This document shows, piece after piece, positions 55,845 through 64,000 of a DNA stretch of 64,000 nt; positions within the stretch are counted from its first letter, which is position 1, and each line of letters begins with the position of its first letter. The stretch is from Erinaceus europaeus (taxonomy: Eukaryota; Chordata; Mammalia; Eulipotyphla; Erinaceidae). Under the pieces are notes generated by a model, which saw only the letters and a program-made list of their open reading frames with translations, did no database searches and was not told the DNA's origin. The stretch is taken from assembly GCF_950295315.1 (NCBI RefSeq), contig NC_080179.1, positions 65,375,126-65,439,125 on the forward strand, written 5' to 3'. The position numbers and the translations under genes are program-made.

Positions 55845-56575
55845 ACCTGGGTCAGGTTTTAGACTTTGCCAAAATTTTATTGAGGGATTTTTGCATCAAT
55901 GTTTATTAGGGATATAGGTTAATAGTTATAGTTTTATGGTAGAGTCCTTTTTTTTTTTTTTTTGGAAATAAAGTAATGTTAACCTCATAGGATGTGTTTG
56001 GGAGTGTTCCCTCTTCTATTTTCTGAAAAAGTTTAAGGTGAATGGGTGTTCTTCATTAAAGTTTTATAGAATCTATTAGTATACCCAGCTAGACCTGGGA
56101 TTTTATTCTAGGGAAGACTTTTGATTACTGTGTAAATTTCTTGGACTAATGATTGGCCTGTTGGGTCTATCTATATCTTTTTGTGCCAAGGTTGGCAGTT
56201 GGTAGGATTCTAGAAATGTGTCAATTTCTTCTAAGTTGTCAAATTTATTTTCATACAGATGTCCATAACAGTTTTTCATGATCATTTGTATCTCTGCTTT
56301 TTCTGTTGTAATATCTCCTCTTTCATTTCTGAGCGATTCTACCACAGATTGCTCTCTTTTTCTCTAGTGAGTATAGCTAGTAGTTCATCTATTATATTTA
56401 CCTTTTCAAAGAACCAGCTCTTGGTTTCATTATTCTTCTTGATGATCTTTTTGTTTTCTATTTCATTGATTTCTCCTCTGATTTTAACTGTTTCCTGTCT
56501 TCTGCTGACTGTTCAATCTCTTTGTTGCTCCTTTTCTAACTGGTTCATAATGTTTATTTTATATTAGTCTATTTT
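55845..56575 (-). mobile_element. L1 ORF2 fragment (RT N-terminal region), inverted
   Basis: The complement of 56240-56345 encodes the linker before the RT domain, and 56395-56440 is the antisense of 'ggttctttgaaaag'. 56060-56110 is antisense of the 'gaattctacaaaac' region near 16700. Stops are frequent. A 17-T run at 55949-55965 lies inside it. Confidence 0.85.
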
Positions 56576-56579
56576 ACAG

Positions 56580-56920
56580 CATATAGGGGGTACTACTCTT
56601 ATTTTGGTAATTCATTAAAGCAAATAATCTTTTACAAAAAATGAAAGGTAATGATTATGTCATGAAAGTCCCTTCAAAATGAACTATCACATATGCTTCT
56701 CTATTCTCTATATTTAACATATGAAGTATTGTACACAGTCATCTCATAACCACGTGTTGAATGACGATTAATGTGCACATGAGGAAAGAAAAGAGGACTG
56801 AAAAGAAGTAATTGTTTTATTTTTCTAATAAATGTCCTGTCCATCCAATTAATAACGTCAATGGATAAAGAAATTTCAGATTTGTAAAGTCTGAATGAAA
56901 AACCAGAGAAGTGTCAAAAT
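56580..56920. other. No recognised element
   Basis: Nothing supported. Confidence 0.5.
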
Positions 56921-56924
56921 GGTA

Positions 56925-57030
56925 GGGTATAATAAGACGTGTCTGTAAGGTCTAAGTTTGATTATCACCACCTCATATACAAGTGATGCTCTGATTCTCT
57001 CCTTAGTAAATAAATATTTTTAAATAAGTG
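56925..57030 (+). mobile_element. SINE family 2, old copy
   Basis: 'gtaaggtctaagtttgatta', 'catatacaagtgatgctctg', then a (TAAA)n-like tail. Same layout as the clear family 2 copy at 24386-24539. Confidence 0.65.
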
Positions 57031-57384
57031 AATTAAAGTAGGTGGAAAATGGTAGTAAGAACATATATTTCTTTATTTGATATCTGAAATAACTTATTGA
57101 AAGTTGGTACTAAAACTTATATTTTTACTGATGGCAGATATATTTGGAACAATACTAAATAATCAATGATCTCTACTTCTATTTCAATTCAGTACATCTA
57201 TAATTTGCTAGGCCTTATTCTACAGTAGTAAGTCTACATTAAATAATACTTTTCTACTAATTACCTCAAAAATTAATGCCTCCACTAAAATAACCATAAA
57301 GTATAATCTTAATATTTTTTTGCTTATTTATACCACCAACACTATCACTCAGTCCATGCATAACTCCACTGCTGCTAATGGACT

Positions 57385-57632
57385 TTTTTTTTTTCATTCC
57401 TCTAGATATAAGGTGAGAGACAGAAGGAGATACAGAAAGAGATACCAAGACTGAAGGAGAGCTACTGCAGCGCCTCTCCAAATCTCATGAGCTTTTCCCT
57501 GTAGACACTATACTATGATGGAATATAGTATAGAATTTGCTATCGTATAGAATATACTATGGAATCTTGGTCTTTGCTCATGGTAACATATGTGTTCTAC
57601 AAGGTGAACCTTCTCCCAGTCTCCCCCCCATA
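57385..57632 (-). mobile_element. Old SINE with local rearrangement
   Basis: GA-rich centre (agacagaaggagatacagaa) and 'ctcatgagcttttccctgta', a minus-strand family 1-like body. It is interrupted near 57500-57560 by several TATAGTATAGAAT-type repeats. Confidence 0.5.
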
Positions 57633-57971
57633 ATCTTAAATATATATTTCAATATGTCTTTAATAAATAAAAATATTATCAGAGTTAATAATTACCCATA
57701 CTTATCAACTGTTTGCCAGCATTTACTAAAATTTATTTATTTCAACTGAATTGACATTATTAGCCAGCTTTTTGCTAACTACCAGTATCTATAAAATTTC
57801 AGTCATGTGTCCTAGATGAGAACTTTAATTCAAGCCTTAAGACTCTAATGCTAGTGCATTTTCATTATAATGTAGTTAATATTTTCACTCAAAACCATTA
57901 CATTTTTTCAACAGGAACACCTCAATCAAAACATGTACATGATCTATCTCTAGAATATTCATTTAAAACAA

Positions 57972-58766
57972 ATGCATCTCCCAATCCAAACCAAATAATA
58001 TTGCATCCGCCGATCACAACCTAACCAAAGCAGCGATTGCCACCTCAACATGCTTCACCTCAGACTGTATCCAGAGACTTCACGTGTGGAATGACAACCC
58101 TTCAGCTTCATTACTCGGGTGAGACCTTTCCTTTTATAGTACACTCTAATTTCATCTCAGGTAGTTCACTTTCTAACAAAGTCCCATAACCTAGATATAC
58201 ACCAGTTTCTGTGAGAGAGAGCTTATGTGCACACGTATCCATAAACTACTGCAAAATATATACCTGAAAGCAGAAGTACACTAGAGTTTGCAGTGAGTAT
58301 CTCCCTAACACTTCCTCTCCACTATTCCAAGCTTGGGATCCATGATTGCTCAACAAATTGTTTGGCTTCGTATGTTAACTCTCTTTTCAATCACCAGGTT
58401 CCAGATGCCACCAGGATGCTGGCCAGGCTTCCCTGGATTGAAGACCCCACCAATGTGTCCTGGAGCTCAGCTTCCCCAGAGACACACCTTACTAGGGAAA
58501 GAGAGAGGCAGACTGGGGGTATGGACCGACCATACCCCCAGTCAACGCCCATGTTCAGCGGGGAAGCAATTACAGAAGCCAGACCTTCTACCTTCTGCAA
58601 CCCTCAATGACCCTGGGTCCATGCTCCCAGAGGGATAGAGAATGGGAAAGCTACCATGGGAGGGGGTGGGTTATGGGGATTGGGTGGTGGGAATTGTGTG
58701 GAGTTGTACCCCTCCTACCTTATGTTTTTGTTCACTAATCCTTTCTTAAATAAAAAATAAAAAAAG
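57972..58766 (+). mobile_element. Element X, 5'-truncated copy
   Basis: It begins at the position equivalent to about 7034 of the first copy (atgcatctcccaatccaaac) and runs to the A-rich 3' end after 'cctttcttaaataaaa'. Very similar to the first copy throughout. An 8-nt insertion near 58532 makes a perfect palindrome (58513-58541) and breaks the frames of the other copy. 5' truncation supports L1-type retrotransposition. Confidence 0.88.
58513..58541. repeat. Perfect 12-bp inverted repeat with 5-nt loop
   Basis: Arms ctgggggtatgg and ccatacccccag around accga. Element X at 6467-7815 lacks the 8-nt insertion that creates it. Confidence 0.93.
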
Positions 58767-58769
58767 TAC

Positions 58770-60534
58770 TTTTACAGTTTTATTTCCATGAAAATACCTA
58801 AATACTCATGCAATTTTAAAATTTTGCTAGTTACATTTATCATGTTTGTTTCCACAAAAGAAGACTTTAATTTTATAATCCAATAATCTATAAAATTAAT
58901 ATATTAAATGCTTATGAAAATATTTCAGAAATCCCCTTGCAAAAAATATTTCCTTTCTTCTCATCAGAAGAAAACTTGAGTGCTCTTCTTACTGAAGTTA
59001 CAACGACTAGGGAATAAAATTATTAGTTTCCATGTTGTTCTCTTAATTTTTTTTCCAAGCATTTGGCTTTAAAGATTTTTCCAGAGTTTTGTTTCTATGG
59101 AAGCACTTTGGATCATAATTTATGAGGTAGGTTGAATCAGATAATAATGTATGCCATTTATACTTTATCATACTCACATAGCTTTATGGGTGTGTACCTT
59201 AGAGGCACAGAGGCAAATTTTTATTAACACATGTTTATACATAATTGACCAATTGGGAAGTGGTAAGAAGTAATGGCTGTGATTTATATAGACTAAGAAA
59301 TGTCTTAGAGCACCTCACCCTGTCTGGAGCCCCCACTGTGACAGATGAACCAACGCCTGTGGGGGATGACAGCATGCTATTTATGGCATTTCCTTCTGAG
59401 ACAATTAAGTAACATATGCCAAGACCGTGGGGATTATCTTTGAGCTACACAGTATGTAACTCTATCTAAAGGGAAATATAATATTTTACAAATTTGACAA
59501 ACCATAAGAAGGCTTCAATTGATTCACTCATTTTAATAAATGCAATAACTTTTTTGTGCCTCAGTGAGATTTATTTCCTGATAAGGGTATGTTATAAAAG
59601 ATTAAAATGTTATATACATGTATTATTCAGAAAATATGGCATATTTATTTTGTTCGAGTACAACGTTCAAAATGAAGTCTTACAAGGGTACTGATTTTAA
59701 TAGCTGCTTTCCTTTCTCACTGCAAACCAAATGCAAAAGTCAGTTCACTACAGAAACAAAAACTAATTTCTTATGGTAGTATTGCACTATTACTCAGCAT
59801 GCCACAATTGAAAATTCAGTAGGGGTTGACTGAGACTAATAAGGGACAAGGAGACTAGGATTGAACTGTCAGGATGGCTACGGCTGATCTAGAATTGTCT
59901 TCCATGACCTAGTCAAAGTTTACTCAATGTGGTATTGCATTTATTGGGATCATTTATACGGCCTAGCAATATGGCCTCCAGGCAATTTAACTTTACTGTT
60001 ACCATTTTATTTCTGATGCTATTGAGCCCTAGAAATTTATCTAAAAATACAAGTTCAGGAGGAGAGTCAATTAATAGTTAGAGATAATATATTAGAGAAA
60101 GTTAGGTGGCATAGAGAGTTCATTAAGCAACAGTAACTGATATTTGTTATAATTGCATATTAGAGCTGAAATATATTCATAACCCAATTCATGTCCTTGG
60201 CAAAATATAGCAACTCAGGATATACTTGTTAGATGAATGAATTGAGAAGGAGGGTGTTTTCACTCTTTTCAGATTCCTTATTTAATAAATTCTTGTTTAC
60301 GCTTACGTTTCTAAATCTTACTATGGACAGGTCCCGGGTGTCTGTACGTATGACGACTTTCTATTTCAGGGTAAGGTTTGTATACAATAGTCAACAGTAA
60401 TAAATTTTACTTAAAACCTAGTTTTCAAAGCCTCCTAAAAAGACTATTGGGAAATTAAAAAGAGAACAAATGAGGAGGAGAAAAAATCAGGAATGAGAAA
60501 TGGACTTGAAAACTATCTTTTTAATGTAGACTTT
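58770..60534. other. Quiet block, possible L2-like trace
   Basis: 1.76 kb with no clear element. 60195-60245 ('ctcaggatatacttgttaga', then tgaatgaattg) faintly resembles the terminal part of L2, low confidence. No exon supported. Confidence 0.45.
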
Positions 60535-60590
60535 TCTCTTTTCTTTTCTTTTCTTTTCTTTTCTTTTCTTTTCTTTTCTTTTCTTTTCTT
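60535..60590. repeat. (TTTTC)n pentanucleotide microsatellite
   Basis: About 11 CTTTT units, adjacent to the tail end of the minus-strand SINE at 60592. It probably expanded from that A-tail. Confidence 0.96.
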
Positions 60591-60591
60591 A

Positions 60592-60708
60592 CCAGAAGAC
60601 TGCTCAGCTCTGGCTTATGGTGGGGCGAGGGACTGAACCTGGGACTTTTGAGCTTCAGGCTTGAGAGTCTGTTTACATAACCATACTATCTACCCCCACC
60701 ATTTTTAT
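60592..60708 (-). mobile_element. SINE family 3
   Basis: On the minus strand the order is head, 'ggttcagtccctcgccccac' (B-box region and after), 'ccataagccagagctgagca', then the tail expanded into (GAAAA)n. Same layout as 46682-46845. Confidence 0.78.
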
Positions 60709-60839
60709 TAATGAAATGTTTTATAAGGCTGCTTTTTTTCCTCAGGGGACAATTTTTTATCTTCCCAAAATGTGAGCTAACACTGCTCACAAAGTCCTTT
60801 CCCTCCAGTTAAGAAATTGAGATCCCTAAACCCTGACAG

Positions 60840-60893
60840 ACCTCCTCCTTCTGCAAAGCACAAGGAATCCTAACTAAAACAGAGAACATACAA
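60840..60893 (+). mobile_element. Short L1 ORF2 relic
   Basis: 'cttctgcaaagcacaaggaa' and 'taactaaaacagagaaca' match 62323-62370 in the L1 fragment downstream. About 50 bp only, followed by A20. Confidence 0.6.
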
Positions 60894-60917
60894 AAAAAAA
60901 AAAAAAAAAAAGTCTGT

Positions 60918-61212
60918 ACTGGGAGTAGGGTGGTAGCACAGCAGGTTAGGCACACCTGGTGCAAAGTATAAAGACAGGCTCAGGGATTCCAGTTTGAGCC
61001 CCCGGCTCCCCACCTGAGGGGAGTCGCTTCACAAGCAGTGAATCAGGTCTGCATGTGTCTTTCTCTCCCCCTCTCTGTCTTCCCCTCCTCTCCCCATTTC
61101 TCTCTCTCCTATCCAACAATGATGTCATCAATAGCAACAACAATAACTACAACAATAAAAAACAAGGGCAACAAAAGGGAATAAATATTAAAAAAAAAAC
61201 TTTAAAAAAAAC
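60918..61212 (+). mobile_element. SINE family 1, short form
   Basis: Complete, with T replacing C in the B-box (agtttgagcc), pyrimidine and CAA segments and an A-rich tail. Flanks share ctctgta-type sequence, a probable short TSD. Confidence 0.92.
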
Positions 61213-61299
61213 TCTGTAGTAACCTTAAATATGCAAATATAAAATAAGTGTTTTAGCATTGATGAATGTCTTTCCTGACATCAATACATTGTTTGATCT

Positions 61300-61592
61300 T
61301 TTTTTTTTCTATTTTGTTGCCCTGGTTGTTTAAAGGTTGTTATGGTTATTATTATTGTTGCTATTGCTATTGATGTCATTGTTGTTGGATAGGACAGAGA
61401 GAAATCGACAGAGGAGGGGAAGACAGAGAGGGGGAGAGAAAGATAGACACCTGCAGACCTGCCTTACCACTTGTGAACCAACCCACCCCTGCAGGTGGGG
61501 AGGGAGGCTGGGGCTTAAACCCAGGTCCTTACTCCGGCCCCTGCGCTTTGTATCATGTGCGCTTAACCTGCTGTGCTACCATCTGACCCCCA
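61300..61592 (-). mobile_element. SINE family 1, short form
   Basis: Minus strand, T9 start, CAA-complement, GA-rich segment and a head carrying extra bases near 61478-61510 ('cccacccctgcaggtgggga', then gggaggctgg). 'gatctttt' / 'gatctttc' flanks suggest the TSD. Confidence 0.92.
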
Positions 61593-61738
61593 GATCTTTC
61601 AAATGACAACCCAGTTTATAACAACTTTTGAGTAAAAATATTGACTTTCCTACATAATACCTTACATTACAAAGATGTAACATTTCTATTTTGTCAATTC
61701 AATTGGGCATGAGATTGTTGGTAAGAAAATAGTATTGC

Positions 61739-62008
61739 CAGGGCCAGGTGGCAGTGCACCTGGTTAAGCACACACATTATCATGTGCAAAGACCAGGAGG
61801 GTTTAAGCCTCTGCTCCCCACCTGCAGAGGGGATGCTTCACAAGCAGTGAAGCAGATCTGCAGGTGTATCTCCCTTCTCCTCTCAATTTTCTCTATTGTA
61901 TTAAAAAAAAAAAGAATAAAAAAGGAAAAATGCCTGCTAAGAGTGGTGGATCCAAAATGCTGGCACAGACTCCCAGTGATAATCCTGGTGGTAAAATAAG
62001 TAAAAATT
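61739..62008 (+). mobile_element. SINE family 1, old long form
   Basis: Head 'ggccaggtggcagtgcacct', middle 'gcagtgaagcagatctgcag', short pyrimidine segment, A12, then a clear 3' module (gagtggtggatccaaaatgc, 'cagtgataatcctggtgg'). Confidence 0.88.
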
Positions 62009-62199
62009 AATAAAGAAATTTTATTAATACATAATTTTATTTAAAATACATTCATAAATAATTAAAATTTTATTAGCAAATAAAATAAAATGAAAATATC
62101 CTTGCCAGACATGGAAAAGTATGAAACAGGACCATCATGTTGCCATACACAAAAAGTAAAATGAAAGTCAATTAGCGATTTAGACATTTAGAAATTATA

Positions 62200-63400
62200 A
62201 AATACATAGAAGGAAACATTGGCAGAACACTACATAATATCTGCTATGAAAATATATGTTTGGAGTCTCAAGCCTAACATTAATAAGTAAATAAATTACT
62301 GAGGCTACATCAAACTGAAAAGCTTCTGCAAAGCATAAGGAATCATAACTAAAACAGAGACCATGCAATAATAAAGGAAAATGTATTTACGTGTTACATG
62401 TCAGAATAAAGCTAACAACCAAGATCTACAAATCATTAATTGAACTCAGCAGTAAGAAAAACAAACAAACAAACATATTAAAGATGGGGGAAAGGACTGA
62501 CCAGGCACTTCACCAAATAATATATTTAGTCAACAGAAATATGAAAAATGCTGAAAATCGCTGATTGTCTGAAAAAAAAGCAAATGAAGAAATGAGATAT
62601 CAACTCACCACTCTGAGAATGGGCTGCATCAAAAAGTGTTGAAAACACACGGCACAAGGGCCGGTGTAAGATCCTGGTTCAAGCCCTTGGGTCCTCACCT
62701 GTAGAGGGGTCACTTAACAGGCGGTGAAGCAGGTCTGCAGGTGTCTGTCTTTCTCTCTCCCGCTCTGTCTTCCCCTCCTCTCTCCATTTCTCTCTGTCCT
62801 ATCCAACAACAACAATATCTATGACAACAATAACAACTACAACAAGTACTACAACAAGTACAACAACAAGGGCAACAAAATGGTAAAAATGGTCTCCAGG
62901 AACAGTGGATTCATAGTGCAGGCACCGAGCCCCAGCATTAACTCTGGAAGCATTAAAAAAAAAAAGATTATAAAAAAAGTGTTGAAACAAATGCTGGTGT
63001 GAATGTAGAGAGAAGGGAATCCTTCTACACTATTGGTAGTATACAAATTAGTGCCCCCATATGAAAAGTGTTTGGAAATTCCTGAAAAGATTAAAAATAA
63101 GCCTACCACATTATTCATCAATTTCTCTCCAATGTATTTATCCAAAGAACATGAAAACTCCTATTGGAAAAGATCTTTTCAAAACAATCCTAATGTCTAA
63201 CAACAGATGAATGGCTAAAGAAGTTGTGGCACACACAGTTTTCAGGTATGATGACATATTCTTCTTTGCTACAACATGAATAGAACTAGAGGGAATCACA
63301 TTGCATGACAGAAATCTGATGGAGAAGGATTTAAATTGAATGGTCTAACCCAGAGATTGGCTCGGAGAAACAAAAGTAAGAACAAGGTAAGTTTTAAGTG
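62200..63400 (+). mobile_element. L1 ORF2 C-terminal region, split by a SINE
   Basis: 62200-62644: text for the region 'ggctacatcaaactgaaaag' to 'tcaactcaccactctgagaa'. 62974-63400: 'caaatgctggtgtgaatgta' to 'gaactagagggaatcacatt' and the first 3'UTR-like bases. Both parts are collinear and diverged. Right boundary approximate. Confidence 0.85.
62645..62973 (+). mobile_element. SINE family 1, long form, inside L1
   Basis: The perfect 14-bp TSD aaaaagtgttgaaa is at 62631-62644 and 62974-62987. The first part of the head, including the A box, is missing (it starts acacacggcacaag). Middle and 3' module (ggtctccaggaacagtggat, 'cagcattaactctggaagc') are preserved. Confidence 0.95.
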
Positions 63401-63485
63401 GCTGTGCTCTATCATGACAGATTTGAGGAAGGAGAAGGAGAAAATGGACAACATTAAGGGGAATTTGGGGACCTATGTCCCCAGG

Positions 63486-63834
63486 TGCTGGGTTAGCTTC
63501 GCGGGCGGGACAGAGAGACAACCAGAGACTCATGGCTGAGTGGTACGCAGTTCAGTCTCTATTCATGTGGAACGCAGCACAATCTAAGCTACTAATCACA
63601 ATCCTGTCCTTATATATCCTGAGGTGGAACTGTCAGGTCAGAAGAGGATGTACATAGGATAGGGGTTGGGGAGAAGGAAAAAGTGCAGGAACCAGTGAGG
63701 ATTAAACCAATGCCCTGGAGGCAGGGGTGTTTAGTTAACAGTGGCTATGTAAATAGAATACAGTGTTAAGCAGGGGGGATTAAACCAATGAAAAGGAAGG
63801 GGTCTTAGAAGCAGAATTTAGAAGCAGACCAACA
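63486..63834 (-). mobile_element. Solo LTR, related to the 444-bp type, 349 bp
   Basis: Perfect 6-bp TSD cccagg at 63480-63485 and 63835-63840. On the minus strand it starts TGTTGGTCTGCTTC and ends GCTAACCCAGCA. U3 blocks (cccccctgcttaacac, 'ctccagggcattggt') match 39016-39459. It is shorter through deletions, has a TATA-like element and AATAGA where the relatives have AATAAA, and lacks the repeated CGAAAACAACA end. No viral genes adjoin it. Confidence 0.9.
63610..63618 (-). promoter_or_regulatory. LTR TATA-like element
   Basis: GATATATAAGG context on the minus strand at the position equivalent to the TATA boxes of the other two LTRs. Confidence 0.55.
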
Positions 63835-63971
63835 CCCAGGATAGAATAAGATGGTTCCCTGGGGATTAAATAGACTGATACTTTTTTTTTTTTTAATGTG
63901 GAAATGTACCCTATCATACAATAATCCTATAAATGAACATTTCCTCAATGAAGTGATAATGGAGTTGGGGA

Positions 63972-64000
63972 GAAAGAAAGGAAGAAAGAAGGAAGGAAGG
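63972..64000. repeat. (GAAA)n(GGAA)n microsatellite, cut by window end
   Basis: GAAAG and GAAGG units running to the last base. Full length unknown. Confidence 0.85.

Overview
This window is mammalian nuclear DNA, intergenic or deep intronic, with no host protein-coding exon, rRNA, true tRNA or other RNA gene that I can support. It is AT-rich and dense in retroelements. The commonest repeat is a tRNA-derived SINE with RNA polymerase III boxes, a pyrimidine-rich middle and a CAA-rich tail. I associate this type with the hedgehog lineage (Erinaceidae), so Erinaceus or a close relative is the best guess. That rests on recalled family character, not a search.

Repeat groups seen. (1) SINE family 1, in a short form (head, pyrimidine stretch, CAA-rich tail, A/T tail), a long form with an extra 3' module, and many older diverged copies. 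Younger copies keep target-site duplications (TSDs) of 9-16 bp. (2) Two further tRNA-like SINE groups, called family 2 and family 3 here. (3) LINE-1 (L1): one long element at about 13.59-19.05 kb with 5'UTR, broken ORF1 and broken ORF2, plus about fifteen fragments, mostly 3' ends. (4) Four solo LTRs of endogenous retroviruses (5968-6411, 28428-28924, 39016-39459, 63486-63834), each with a perfect 6-bp TSD and no viral genes. (5) An unnamed roughly 1.35-kb polyadenylated retroelement, called element X, full-length at 6467-7815, truncated at 57972-58766 and older and inverted at 37785-38460. (6) Probable ancient relics: L2-like pieces and a CR1/L3-like piece near 43.54-43.74 kb. (7) Many microsatellites, the largest a compound GATATA/GATAGATATA array at 40.74-40.90 kb.

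Layout. 0-5.5 kb: L1 3' end, SINEs and an inverted L1 ORF2 split by a SINE. 5.9-7.8 kb: solo LTR then element X. 7.8-13.5 kb: older SINEs, an L2-like relic and a run of four same-strand SINEs. 13.6-19.05 kb: the long L1. 19.05-22.1 kb: the longest block with no recognised repeat. 22.1-31 kb: dense SINEs, one solo LTR and L1 tails. 31-39 kb: L1 relics, SINEs and inverted element X. 39-43 kb: solo LTR beside an L1 3' end, the compound array and L1 tails. 43-54 kb: CR1/L3-like relic, nested SINEs, L1 3' ends and CA/CT/GT arrays. 54.5-56.6 kb: inverted L1 pieces with a foldback palindrome and a near-intact SINE. 58-64 kb: truncated element X, a quiet block, nested SINE-in-L1 and a third solo LTR of the 444-bp type.

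There is no operon or pathway here. The coherent stories are insertion order (SINE into L1, SINE into SINE, LTR beside L1), subfamily evolution (loss of the SINE 3' module, replacement of an LTR U3 segment) and element X as a possibly undescribed chimeric retroelement.
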